A stretch of 64,000 nucleotides of DNA from UBA6912 sp963792895 (GCA_963792895.1 CAWBYA010000002.1:1-64000), one strand, 5' to 3'. Shown: positions 17,707 to 26,288, counted from the stretch's first letter. Numbers and translations: made by a program. The notes: generated by a model from the sequence alone, not told the origin.

Positions 17707-18913
17707 CGAAGGCTTCGGCTGGGGTCTTCCAGCCGAGGATCTTGCGGGGCCTGGTGTTCAGTGCGTGGGCGACAGCTTCGATCTCGTCTGCGGACCATCT
17801 CGCTAGGTCGGTGCCTCTTGGGAAGTATTGGCGAAGCAGACCGTTGGTGTTCTCGTTCGTGCCGCGCTGCCAGGGCGACTGGGGATCAGCGAAGAACACT
17901 GGGATGTCGGTCTCGACGGTGAACTGGGCATGGGCGGAGAGTTCCTTGCCTCGATCCCACGTGAGCGACCGGCGCAGCTGTTGAGGCAACCTGCTCATCG
18001 ATTTCGCGAGTGCGTTCTTCATCGTGATGGCGCCGTAGCCGGCGAGGGCGGGCCCGTTCTTGGGGGTCATCTTGTGTCGATAGCCGGGCTCTCGGGGCAG
18101 GTGGACCAGGATCGTGAACCTAGTGGTCCGCTCGACAATGGTGCCGATCGCTGAGCGCTCGAGGCCGATCACGAGATCGCCCTCCCAATGACCAGGGACA
18201 GCACGGTCCTCGGCTTCGGCGGGCCGCTCGCTGATGAGTGTCCCGGGCGTGACATGGGCCCACGTCTTGCGGCGCGAACGCTCCCTGGGCGCTCTCAACG
18301 CTCGGCCTGTGCGCAGACACCAGACGAGTTCCCGTTTCAGCGCGCCGCGCCCTTCGATGTAGAGCGACTGGTAGATGGCCTCGTGGCTGATCCGCATGGA
18401 CTCATCATCGGGGAAGTCGAGCTTGATCCGGTTTGCGATCTGCTCGGGACTCCATCCGTGCACCCAAGCCCGGTCCTTGCGATGCGGCTTGTTCATCCCC
18501 GTCCACCGGGGCGCAGGCGGGCCAGCGACCTCGGTGCCTTGTGGACCGCTGATCCGACCAGCGAGTCGGTTCTCGACGTACGCGTGCAGTCGCTTGTCCG
18601 CAACGAGTTTCGGGACCTTCGGTCGTCGTGCAGCCGTGTCCGCTTTCCATTGTGCTACCGACGCTCGATACTCGATCTTGCCGCTTCGGGTCGCAGCGTT
18701 GCGGCGTAGCTCGCGAGAGATCGTTCCGGGGTCACGACCGATTGCCCGGGCGATCTCACGCACTCCTTTGCCCTGCGCGCGCAGCAGCGCGATCTCCTCG
18801 CGTTCGGTGAAGCAGAGGTAGCGGCCTGAGGGCTGTTTGTTGATGTCGAACGGTGGCATGCCGCCAGCATGGCGGAACCAACGGGCACCCACGGCCTGAG
18901 CCACACCGGCCAC
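17657..18913 (-). CDS. IS30-family transposase
   Basis: About 418 residues: an N-terminal HTH (REIARAIGRDPGTISRELRR), a second HTH region with SPEQIANRIKLD, then the DDE core with D in GHWEGDLVIG, D in LTWDRGKE and E in NENTNGLLRQYFP. The reading frame is open further upstream (EVQAAFWAQIAKGLLPEEA) to about 18985 with homologous sequence but no start codon, so the natural start and the right end of the element seem lost; the GTG at 18913 is the first available start. The left end lies inside the IS3 relic near 17640-17652 and is palindrome-rich (GTTCAAC ... GTTGAAC). Confidence 0.85.
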   Translation of the reverse strand: MAGVAQAVGARWFRHAGGMPPFDINKQPSGRYLCFTEREEIALLRAQGKGVREIARAIGRDPGTISRELRRNAATRSGKIEYRASVAQWKADTAARRPKVPKLVADKRLHAYVENRLAGRISGPQGTEVAGPPAPRWTGMNKPHRKDRAWVHGWSPEQIANRIKLDFPDDESMRISHEAIYQSLYIEGRGALKRELVWCLRTGRALRAPRERSRRKTWAHVTPGTLISERPAEAEDRAVPGHWEGDLVIGLERSAIGTIVERTTRFTILVHLPREPGYRHKMTPKNGPALAGYGAITMKNALAKSMSRLPQQLRRSLTWDRGKELSAHAQFTVETDIPVFFADPQSPWQRGTNENTNGLLRQYFPRGTDLARWSADEIEAVAHALNTRPRKILGWKTPAEAFDEHLRSVQQAGVATTG

Positions 18914-19075
18914 CGCCGAAGCCTCCTCGGGCAGCAGACCCTTGGCGATCTGGGCCCAAAACGCTGCCTGAACCTCCCCGGGTTCGGTGGAGGAGATGGG
19001 AGGGCGGCTGTGGTCTCTCGATCCTGGGAGCCAAGCTGGGAGCCAGTCTCTGTGGCCGGGCCTTGTCCATATACC

Positions 19076-19159
19076 GATCAGAAGGATGGGGCATGTCTCA
19101 AGCGACAGGGTCGAGGCCCTCCGGGCGTATTGGCGAATCCCTGCGTGAGCGGGGTTTCG
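19076..19159 (+). repeat. tRNA-Arg 3'-half-like repeat, copy 3, with downstream hairpin
   Basis: The 52 bp at 19076-19127 match copies 1 and 2 with three substitutions. An imperfect hairpin (AATCCCTGC ... GCGGGGTTT) follows at 19134-19159. It closes the accessory region: beyond it lies the BTAD gene. Two TGGGAGCCA octamer-type motifs stand just before it at 19025 and 19037. Confidence 0.55.
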
Positions 19160-19249
19160 ACGCGCTGGGTTGCGGCGGCGATCGGCTGAACTGAGGCTCG
19201 TGGGGCTGCGGTATCCCGTCTGACGTCCGCAGCTCCACTGTGCGGTGCT

Positions 19250-20017
19250 TCAGTGCAGCGCTCCTGCCCTGATCCGATCGGCGAGTTCGACGGACTCGTT
19301 TGTCGGAGTGGTCTGCAGTTCACTTGCGAGACGGCCGCGGAGGGCTGCGAAGTGGGAGAGGGCTGCGGCAGGCTCGCCGGCATGCACGAGGAGGCGCATG
19401 AGGGCGCGGTGGCCACGTTCGTTCCAGGGGTCCAGCTCGACGAGTCGGTAAGCCAGTGCCAGGCCAGCCTCGACCTCCCCTAGTCGCTCGTACGCGGTGA
19501 CGAGCCGGTCGACGAGGGCTACGGTCGAGCGGCGGTAGTGCTCTCGAGTATGCACCAGCCACTGGTCCCAGTCCGGACTGCGGCGCACGATGAGATCCTC
19601 GAGGAAGGGACCCCGGTAGAGCTCGAGCGCGGTCTCTAGTGTTTCCACGTGCGGTGTCTGGGACTTGGTCATCCGGGCGAGGCGGTTGAAAGCCTGGACA
19701 TCCACGGTCACCTCCGGTGGGCCAGCAAGCGACAAGTGGCGCCGATCCGCCTTCACGATCGGTCGTTCGCCGTCAACGTCACCGAGGGAACGGCGCAGCG
19801 TGCTCAGTGTGTGGCGGAGGTTCTTGCGGGCGGCACCAGGCGGCCGGTCCGGCCACAACAGCTCGGCGACGGCCTCTCGCGGGGTAAGGCGCGCCTGGTG
19901 GGCGGCGAGATAGGCGAGTAGCGCCCGGGCGGATTCCGATTCGAAGTGTGTCACCGGCCGCCACCCGGCGAGCACCTGAAGAGTGCCCAAGAGCCGCACC
20001 TCGAGCTTCGGGGACAT
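19250..20017 (-). CDS. Stand-alone BTAD transcriptional regulator (SARP-like)
   Basis: A 255-residue protein from ATG 20017. Residues ~1-95 are a winged-helix OmpR-like DNA-binding domain (LEVRLLGTLQVL, then LLWPDRPPGAARKNLRHTLSTLRR) and residues ~100-245 are a bacterial transcriptional activation domain of TPR-like helices, including FNRLAR, ALELYRGPFLEDL, DRLVTAYERLGE and LDPWNERGHRALMRLL. It has no ATPase or kinase extension, unlike the two other BTAD proteins in the window. The target is unknown; the divergent secreted-protein gene at 20155 is the obvious candidate. Confidence 0.85.
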   Translation of the reverse strand: MSPKLEVRLLGTLQVLAGWRPVTHFESESARALLAYLAAHQARLTPREAVAELLWPDRPPGAARKNLRHTLSTLRRSLGDVDGERPIVKADRRHLSLAGPPEVTVDVQAFNRLARMTKSQTPHVETLETALELYRGPFLEDLIVRRSPDWDQWLVHTREHYRRSTVALVDRLVTAYERLGEVEAGLALAYRLVELDPWNERGHRALMRLLVHAGEPAAALSHFAALRGRLASELQTTPTNESVELADRIRAGALH

Positions 20018-20154
20018 AGCGCTCCCAGCGGACCGGTCTTCGCATCGTATGCCGCCTCGCATCCGGGATAACGGAGCTATTGGTCCCTTCCACGCCCTTT
20101 CCACGCCTTCGGACCGTATGATCGAGAGGGATGGTGGGAGAGAGGAGGTATGCG

Positions 20155-20658
20155 GTGAAGCGCATATTCTGTGTGATGGTGTCGGCGCTGCTCCTCGTCG
20201 GCGTTGCGGCGAGTCCGGTTGCGGCGGGCCGAGACAATTGTGTCTCTTTCGAAGGGCGCGAGTACTTCGACGACGTGGTCGATCCCGGCGTTGTGCGGGT
20301 CCGTGACTCTTCGCTTGCGATTCGGGGTGCGAGCTACAGCTCAACGGTGACTGGCCACCGCTACTTCGAGGGCGCAAGTGACATCGTCTTCAATCTCAAC
20401 CTCGACCTGGAAACTCTCTCCGGCATCGGTTGGGGCTCGAACCACGTGACTTCGGCTCATTTCGAAGACTCAGGGTTCCAGGGTGTGTACCGGGTGATCA
20501 TGTCTGACTTCGATCTCGACACCGGGGCCGGCACGTACGTCGGCCACTCGATCGGCTGGGGCTATGGCGACTTCGACGGGATGACGATCACCTCTCATGG
20601 TTCGCACACGATCGGCGACGAGTACCAGACCTCGACAGTGACCCTCTGCAGCGGCTGA
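20155..20658 (+). CDS. Secreted protein of unknown function
   Basis: AGGAGG at 20143-20148 sits 6 nt before GTG 20155, giving MKRIFCVMVSALLLVGVAA and an ASPVAAG signal-peptidase I site. The mature part (~140 residues) is rich in aromatic, Gly, Asp and Ser residues, has two Cys (after the signal and two residues before the stop) that could form a disulfide, and looks all-beta (TSAHFEDSGFQGVYRVIMSD). I do not recognise the family. It is divergent from the BTAD regulator with about 135 bp between, so the two may be linked in regulation. Confidence 0.7.
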   Translation: MKRIFCVMVSALLLVGVAASPVAAGRDNCVSFEGREYFDDVVDPGVVRVRDSSLAIRGASYSSTVTGHRYFEGASDIVFNLNLDLETLSGIGWGSNHVTSAHFEDSGFQGVYRVIMSDFDLDTGAGTYVGHSIGWGYGDFDGMTITSHGSHTIGDEYQTSTVTLCSG

Positions 20659-20715
20659 GTCCGATCTTTCCTCTGCGCGAAGCAAGATCTTATCGGCCGA
20701 TGCCGACCGACATCC

Positions 20716-21161
20716 TCACCTAGCTCCCACGCCGAGCAACCATTGGGGCGCACGAAAGCGCATTCCGACGGGTGCGCCAGAGCGACAGTTCCAGGATCCG
20801 TCCAGAGGAACGTCTCGCAGCCGGGTGGGGTGCGCGACTCCATGCCGGGCGCCGCCCAGCGGTGCCGGTTCAGGACCGTTCGGGCCGACGACACGCACCG
20901 GTGCGAAACGCGGCCAACCAATCGCCCTCCCTCGAATGCATGTCGATTTCGGAGAAGACCCTCTCGACATGCCGGCGGCGATCTCCTCCTCCGACGAGAC
21001 GTAGTGGTAGATCGTCTTGGGCCTGGCGCCCAACGCGGTCGCGAGCTTCGGATCGTGAATGCTTCGATGCCGATCTCGTCGGCACGAGTAGCCGCCTCTT
21101 CCGGCACCTGGTTCCGGTTGAGCGATGGTCGTGCGATCTCTCTCACCCCGACCTTCTCCAA
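20716..21161 (-). pseudogene. TetR-family regulator relic
   Basis: Pieces in three minus frames reproduce a TetR N-terminus: SLNRNQVPEEAATRADEIGIEAFTIR (read in two parts), ALGARPKTIYHYVSSEEEIAAGM (recognition helix region), RVFSEIDMHSREGDWLAAFR and SSARTVLNRH. At least three frame changes fall within ~250 bp, and the C-terminal ligand-binding domain fades after MESRTPPG, so the protein is broken and short (~150 of the usual ~200 residues). A strong palindromic operator remains upstream, divergent to the 2TM gene. Confidence 0.6.
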
Positions 21162-21180
21162 AGGAACGGCTTGACGAGTC

Positions 21181-21233
21181 GTACTAAGTACAAGTACCTT
21201 TTCGAACAGATCGTACTAAGTACGATCTGTTCG
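21181..21233. promoter_or_regulatory. TetR-type operator: 31-bp perfect palindrome plus a second core site
   Basis: Positions 21203-21233 form a perfect inverted repeat with 15-bp arms (CGAACAGATCGTACT and AGTACGATCTGTTCG) around a single A. Its core GTACTAAGTAC (21213-21223) is repeated exactly at 21181-21191. The site abuts the ATG region of the 2TM protein and is 20-70 bp upstream of the TetR relic, the expected place for an autoregulatory divergent operator. Confidence 0.7.
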
Positions 21234-21248
21234 ATGAAGGGAACATCC

Positions 21249-21605
21249 ATGTCGACCTCCAACCACACCCGTCCCCCAGCAGCAGCCGGGACTCCGGAAG
21301 GCCAACGCAGGGAAGAGGCCAGGCAGTACGTGCAGCAGCTTCGTGTCTTCTACGTCCACGCAAGCGTGTTCGCCGCAGGCATGGGCATCATCTTCCTTGT
21401 GAATCTGGCCACCAACGCAGCGGCCGGCATCACCGGCGAATGGTGGGCATGGTGGTCGGTCTGGGCCCTGCTCGGCTGGGGCCTCGGCGTGGCGATCCAC
21501 GGGCTCGTCGTACGCATGTCACGACCCCACAGCTCGAGCCCAACGTGGGAGCAACAGAAGGTAAACGAGATCCTGTCGTCAGAGGAGGCCGGACCGCCCC
21601 GATGA
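21249..21605 (+). CDS. 2TM-domain membrane protein
   Basis: A 118-residue protein from ATG 21249, preceded by GAAGGGA at 21237-21243. An N-terminal charged stretch (EGQRREEARQYVQQLRVFY) leads into two membrane helices, VFAAGMGIIFLVNLATNAA and WWAWWSVWALLGWGLGVAI, the layout of the 2TM domain (PF13239) often found fused to or beside histidine kinases and regulators. The C-terminal tail is soluble. It likely was under control of the adjacent TetR, now broken. An in-frame ATG at 21234 would lie within the operator. Confidence 0.7.
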   Translation: MSTSNHTRPPAAAGTPEGQRREEARQYVQQLRVFYVHASVFAAGMGIIFLVNLATNAAAGITGEWWAWWSVWALLGWGLGVAIHGLVVRMSRPHSSSPTWEQQKVNEILSSEEAGPPR

Positions 21606-21742
21606 TGCACGTGAGCCAAAGCTGCCGGCTCGGGGAATCCCGACCAGCACGACACCCAAACGCGATCTGATCAGCACGATCGCGCTCGCAGCTGGTGGGA
21701 CACCTCTGCGGTTGGTCACTGTCGCGTCTACGAAGGGCTGGG

Positions 21743-21769
21743 TGTACTCGGCCATCAGATTGGTGACAC
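21743..21769 (+). mobile_element. Solo IS481-type terminal end (remnant)
   Basis: The 27 bp at 21743-21769 match the left end of the IS481-family element at 14596 with one mismatch (TGTACTCGGCCATCAG shared exactly). Similarity stops immediately after GTGACAC, and no transposase follows. This is a remnant of a second insertion or of a recombination between copies. The surrounding gap (21606-21919) contains no gene. Confidence 0.6.
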
Positions 21770-21919
21770 CTAGGTGTGATGACCGGGTGCCCGATCGGTC
21801 GTGGCCGGATCAGAATCGTCGGCCGAAGCCCTCTCGCGATGCCGGATCGTCGTCGGCCTACGGTTGTGTAGCGGCGCCATCGGCTCACCTCGCGCCGCTC
21901 ACCTGGCGTCGCTCGCGGC

Positions 21920-22384
21920 CTACTCCTCGGTCGGCTCGAGGATGACGACGGCCGTCTCGCCGGATCGACGCGCCGCGTAAGCATCGAGGTTGTCGTCGAT
22001 GGTGCGCCATTGGCTCCACAACCGTGATCGCTCGTCTCCGGCGGCAGCTCGGCCTTTCACCGTGCGTCGTCCATCTTTGAGCTCAATCGTGGCGAGTGGA
22101 TTCGCTTGGAGGTTCAGCCACCACGCCGGTTCGCCGTCTGACCATCCGTTCATCGCCATCGTGACGAGGTTCGGGCCCTCTTCGAAATAGCCGACCATGA
22201 CGCTTCGCTCCTGTCCGGAGCGGCGGCCCGTCGTTGTCAGCCGGGCGGTACCCCACTTCCCGGGCTTTGGGCGCCAAAGACCGATGCGACCACCGGTGAC
22301 CCGGTACAACCCCCGGTGTGTCGACCAGGCAAGTCGAACGAACCATCGCGGGGGCACCCACGCCCGCTTCTGCTCCTCTGCCAT
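21920..22384 (-). CDS. Nitroreductase/deazaflavin (F420)-dependent oxidoreductase, Ddn family
   Basis: A 154-residue split-barrel protein; AGGAGATC precedes the ATG. LTTTGRRSGQERSVMVGYFEEG, NLVTMAMNG, GEPAWWLNLQANPLATIEL and VKGRAAAGDER are typical of the F420H2-dependent quinone reductase/Ddn family (PF04075), which is largely actinobacterial. It supports F420 synthesis in the host. It stands alone between the IS481 remnant and the YdeI gene. Confidence 0.88.
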   Translation of the reverse strand: MAEEQKRAWVPPRWFVRLAWSTHRGLYRVTGGRIGLWRPKPGKWGTARLTTTGRRSGQERSVMVGYFEEGPNLVTMAMNGWSDGEPAWWLNLQANPLATIELKDGRRTVKGRAAAGDERSRLWSQWRTIDDNLDAYAARRSGETAVVILEPTEE

Positions 22385-22598
22385 TGGATCTCCTGACGAT
22401 GCGTTGTCAGCTCGCATCATGATTGGCGGATCGCTCCCGGTGCCAGGGCCAACGGACCCGCTTTCGACACCTCCGGCCCCAAGGTTCAAGACGCCATCTG
22501 CCCGACGGAGCGCCGGCGTCACCTGACGAGCACGACGAATCGCTCCGGACCCGGGCAGCAGCTGCCCAGCTGCGGGCCCTGTGGTGAGCTGAGCCGTT

Positions 22599-23213
22599 TC
22601 AGCCCTGGGCCCGCTGGCCCTCGGCCGCCTTGGCCACGATCGCCTCGACCCGGCGAGCCCGGGTGTCGTCCTTGACGGCACTGATCACCCACCACAGCAT
22701 CGCCTTGCGGGCACTTGGGGGGAATCCGTCCCAGGCAGCACGCGCCGCCTGGTTCGCGTCGAGCGCAGCAGCGAGCGCGTCGGGCTCGATGAGGTCCTCG
22801 ACCGGATCGAGGATCGTCCACCAGCCGTTGCCCTTGGCGATCTCGACCGCCCGACGTCCCGCATCGGTCATGAGCCCGGCCGCCTCGAGATCGGCGACCC
22901 GCTGCCGGTTCAGGCGGGTCCAGGTGCTCTTCGCCTTGCGCGGCGTGAACAGCTGCAGGCCGCGGTCGTCGTCGAGCGTGTTCACGGTCGAGTCGATCCA
23001 CCCGAAACAAATGGCCTCCTCGACCACCTCGGGGTAGGGACACGCCGGTCTGCCGGTGGCCGTCTTCCACGAGCCGAGCCAGACGCCACGCTCCATGTCG
23101 TGGTTCGCGGCGAGCCAGGCTCGCCACTGCCGGCGCGATTCGGCGTGGTAGATCGGGTAGTCGAACTTCCACGTCGCCGGATGAGCCGACGAGGTGGGCG
23201 GAACCGAGGTCAC
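22599..23213 (-). CDS. YdeI/OmpD-associated family protein
   Basis: A 204-residue protein from GTG 23213, 20 bp after the stop of the gene at 23233. IYHAESRRQWRAWLAANHD, VWLGSWKTATGRP, YPEVVEEAICFGWIDSTVN and FTPRKAKSTWTRLNRQRV are the signatures of the bacteriocin-protection YdeI family, with the C-terminal helical PF13376 segment PPSARKAMLWWVISAVKD. Longer upstream starts overlap the previous gene and are unlikely. The biochemical role of the family is unsettled. Confidence 0.85.
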   Translation of the reverse strand: MTSVPPTSSAHPATWKFDYPIYHAESRRQWRAWLAANHDMERGVWLGSWKTATGRPACPYPEVVEEAICFGWIDSTVNTLDDDRGLQLFTPRKAKSTWTRLNRQRVADLEAAGLMTDAGRRAVEIAKGNGWWTILDPVEDLIEPDALAAALDANQAARAAWDGFPPSARKAMLWWVISAVKDDTRARRVEAIVAKAAEGQRAQG

Positions 23214-23232
23214 CGCCGCCGAGCGTCGGCGA

Positions 23233-23835
23233 TCATCGATCGCGGAAGCCCTTGCCCTCGAGGATCTTCGGGGCGTACTTCTCGACCCGGGCCTCGCGGG
23301 TGGCGGCCTGCTTCGCTTCGGAGAAGTAGAGGTTGTACTCACGCTGACGCCCCGGGGTGAGGGCCTCGAACGCCTTCCTGAACGCCTTGTCCTCGTCGAG
23401 GCGGGCCTGGAGCTCGTCGACGAAGACGACTTCGGGCGCCGGACCGACCTCGAGGCCGGCCTCCTCGACGTCGATCGCCTCTTCGACGTAGGCCCTGACG
23501 GTCTCGGCCAGTCGAGTCACGTCGTCGACCGAGGTGAACTCGATCCGGAGGGCCGATCGCGAGTTGGGGCCTTGTTCGACCAGGACGCCGTCGGGGTCGC
23601 TCAACAAGGCACCCTTGAAGAACATGAGGGAGAGGAAGCCCTTCATCTCCTGGAAGATGGCGATGTTCTTGCCGTCGTGGCTGAAGCAGGGCTTGCCCCA
23701 CTTGATCTGCTCGGACAACCCACAGCTCAGCAGGATCGGCCTCAGCGTGGCCATCTCGTGGGGCCACTGCTCAGACCGCTCGATGTAGGCATCGATCTTG
23801 GTGTCGATGGTCCCTCCGATCACCACGTTGCGCAT
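23233..23835 (-). CDS. DUF1801/YdeI-like protein (putative iron-chaperone fold)
   Basis: A 200-residue protein with IDAYIERSEQWPHEMATLRPI, CGLSEQIKWGKPCFSHDGKN (the DUF1801 core), SLMFFKGALLSDPDG, and a C-terminal region AFEALTPGRQREYNLYFSEA followed by KQAATREARVEK like YdeI proteins. It therefore combines an N-terminal YdhG/DUF1801 fold with the YdeI tail. It is probably co-transcribed with the YdeI gene downstream. The 290-bp gap to the lactonase gene (23836-24125) shows no gene I can support. Confidence 0.85.
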   Translation of the reverse strand: MRNVVIGGTIDTKIDAYIERSEQWPHEMATLRPILLSCGLSEQIKWGKPCFSHDGKNIAIFQEMKGFLSLMFFKGALLSDPDGVLVEQGPNSRSALRIEFTSVDDVTRLAETVRAYVEEAIDVEEAGLEVGPAPEVVFVDELQARLDEDKAFRKAFEALTPGRQREYNLYFSEAKQAATREARVEKYAPKILEGKGFRDR

Positions 23836-24125
23836 CGCGAGCGTAGCGACCCGTTTTGCTCATGCGACGCCGAGCCGGGCCGCGGCCCGGTCAGCGGCGT
23901 TCGGGTCCGCCCGCCTGTCGGAGAAAGAGCAGTCCATCGATGACCGCGATCGCAGGCGTGGTCTGGATGCCCGCCATGCTGGCAACGCAGTATCGGCTCT
24001 GTCGGGACTGAGCCTGGGTCGGGCCGCGCTGGTGGCTGCGCTGCCGTACGTCGCCTCGGCGACGGTGGCGGGCACAGGTTCATGTCACGCCAGGTCGAGC
24101 ACCTCCTGTGAGCCGGTGGCGCGGC

Positions 24126-25193
24126 TCAGGCGAAGGCGACGCACGATGGCTGCGCCACCGCGGCGCGAGCGATCGGCTCCCCGACGTCCGATCCGCCGGC
24201 CAGCAGCGGCAGCACGACGACGTCGTTGCTGTACCGGTTTGCAGCCACGAGGTGTCGACCATCCGGCGCCAAGCCAAGACCCCGAGGCCACTCGCCCCCG
24301 CACGAGCGGACGGCGGTTCGGTTCAGGCCGTGCTGCGGGTCGAATGAGAAGACGGCCACGCTGTTGTGACCACGATTGGACACGTAGACGTGCGTGCCCG
24401 ACGGCGAAACCCGGATGTCTGCAGCGGTGTTCCCACCGACGTGCGTCGGGACGGTCGACAACGTCTGCAGCTCGCTGAGGCCGCCCGCGTGCGCATCGTA
24501 CCGATAGAGCGTGACGCTGCTGTCGAGCTCGCCCACCACCATCAGGTGACTCCCATCAGGATGGAAGGCCATGTGCCGCGGCCCGGCTCCCGGAGAGGTC
24601 GCGACGTCGCCGTGGCGAACCAGGGACCCGTCGGCCGCGTCGAAGGCATAGACGACGATCTGATCGATCCCGAGGTCGGCAACGAGCAGGAACCGGCTGT
24701 CTTTGGCGAAGACCGCCGAATGGGCATGGGGACCCTCCTGCCGATCGGCCCTTGGTCCCGAGCCGGAGTGACGCGCCGAGTCAGCCATCTCGCCAAGCCT
24801 GCCGTCGCGCTCGATCGGGAAGACTGCAACATCGCCGCTGCCGTAGTTGGAGACTGCGAGCCAGTTACCGCCGACATCGAGGTGGCAGGGATGATCGCCA
24901 CCAGTGGAGCGCTCGTTCAGCGGAACGAGATCGAAGACCCCAGGCCCTCGTTCGATCCGGAAGGCGTGGACGGCTCCGTGCGCTCCGTCGCTGCGGAGGC
25001 CGGTCTCGCTGACCGCAAAGAGATGGTTCCCTGCCGGATGCAATGCGAGGAACGAAGGGTTCCGAATCCCGGTGAACGTCATGTCCAACTGCAATCCCGC
25101 TGCCGATTCGGTAGCGACGAACGCAGAGATGCCGGGCCCGTCTTCGGCCGCGTAGCTTCCCACGAGCATTCTCTCGTCAGGTGAGGAGAGCAT
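24126..25193 (-). CDS. Lactonase family protein (6-phosphogluconolactonase Pgl/YbhE type, PF10282)
   Basis: A 355-residue seven-bladed beta-propeller. Repeated blade motifs include FLALHPAGNHLFAVSE, PCHLDVGGNWLAVSNYGSG, HMAFHPDGSHLMVVGEL, and IRVSPSGTHVYVSNRGHNS. The conserved PHAHSAVFAKDSRFLLVADLG region is the lactonase active-site face. Start ATG 25193 is 3 nt after the re-framed stop of the SDR gene, so both are probably one operon. In this context it may open an aldono- or urono-lactone rather than 6-phosphogluconolactone. Confidence 0.87.
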   Translation of the reverse strand: MLSSPDERMLVGSYAAEDGPGISAFVATESAAGLQLDMTFTGIRNPSFLALHPAGNHLFAVSETGLRSDGAHGAVHAFRIERGPGVFDLVPLNERSTGGDHPCHLDVGGNWLAVSNYGSGDVAVFPIERDGRLGEMADSARHSGSGPRADRQEGPHAHSAVFAKDSRFLLVADLGIDQIVVYAFDAADGSLVRHGDVATSPGAGPRHMAFHPDGSHLMVVGELDSSVTLYRYDAHAGGLSELQTLSTVPTHVGGNTAADIRVSPSGTHVYVSNRGHNSVAVFSFDPQHGLNRTAVRSCGGEWPRGLGLAPDGRHLVAANRYSNDVVVLPLLAGGSDVGEPIARAAVAQPSCVAFA

Positions 25194-25196
25194 GCG

Positions 25197-26101
25197 CTAC
25201 GTCCGACGACGGGCCGTGAAGCCGAGCTCGGCCACGGACTCGGCCTCGCCATGTTCAGGAGCCGGTTCACGATCAGCGCGGCATCGTGCTCCCAGCCCAA
25301 GATCTCAGCCGCCTTCCGACAGTCGAAGAAGCCCCGCGTGCCGCTGAGGTCTCCCCGCACCGGCACCGTGGGGTAGTACGTGGCCCTGAGGTCCAGCGAC
25401 GGTGTGTCGACCATGGTTTCTGGGGCCACGATGTAGAACGTCTCGTGCCCCGCGAAATCGGCCGTCACCCCGAGCAGAAAGGCGCGGGCCGCGGCTTCCC
25501 TCATGGTGTAGCCCCACAGATGCCGTTCTGCGATCTTCTGGTCCGTGTCGATCCAGCGGGCGGTATCGGCACGGTCGGCAACGACGCCGTGCAACCGCAA
25601 ACTGGCGATCGTCACGTTGTCATGGCGACGGGCGATCGCATCCGCTTGCTGCTCGCAGATCCATTTGGACAAGCTGTAGGGATCCTCGGCGTAGGACGGA
25701 TGGTGCTCGTCCAGAGGGAAGTAGTCGTAGCGCGGCGGCCACCGGCTGAACCTGCCACCGATCGCATTGACGCTCGACGCCTGACACACTCGTCGAACGT
25801 CTGCTGCGGCGGCTGCACGAAGTGCGTTGTAGCTGGAGACGACATTGTTGCTGTGAACCACCTGATCCGGAGCACGGCCGGGGCCGCTGATCGCAGCAAG
25901 GTGAATCAAGGCTTGACACCCTGCGATTGCCTGCTCGAGCGACGCGTAGTCCCTGACGTCGATCTCGAGAGCAGTTGTAGCTCGGGTCGCCGATTCGTGG
26001 TGGCTACGGTCGATGGAGACGACGGTATGGCCTTCTGCCACTGCGAGCTCGATGACGGCCCGACCGACCCGGCCATTGCCCCCTGTCACAGCGATCTTCA
26101 T
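25197..26101 (-). CDS. Extended SDR/NAD-dependent epimerase, uronate dehydrogenase-like (one frameshift)
   Basis: MKIAVTGGNGRVGRAVIEL is the Rossmann GxxGxxG loop, LIHLAAISGPG and QASSVNAIGG lead to the active site, and YSLSKWICE is the YxxxK motif. The protein resembles uronate dehydrogenases and UDP-sugar epimerase-like enzymes of ~300 residues. In the open frame the C-terminus runs into the lactonase gene, but shifting one frame near 25250 gives ESVAELGFTARRRT and a stop at 25197, just before the lactonase ATG. So one indel is likely. It is divergent from the PfkB kinase. Confidence 0.8.
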
Positions 26102-26288
26102 CGGCCGTCATCCTTCTGCGTTGCCGCACATGCTGTGGAGCCGGAGACGCCCCCTGGGCGCAGGGTCCGCTCCGGCGAGGCCGCGCACCTTACTGCCGGT
26201 CCGCAGTCGTCGGGCACGGTCGCGTGGGTCCGAGCCCCGGCGCTTGCACGACTGGTGCGCTCGGGCGCAGCATGACGTTGTCGAGACG

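Noticed and set aside
14261..19127. CRISPR-like array of the 52-bp repeats
   Set aside because: Only three copies, spaced 1.8 and 3.0 kb apart, with genes between and no cas genes.
23820..24083. Small minus-strand frame in the gap before the lactonase
   Set aside because: No RBS, no family match and Arg/Pro-rich; a short stretch in another frame (IAVIDGLLFLRQAGG) looked coding but has no start context.
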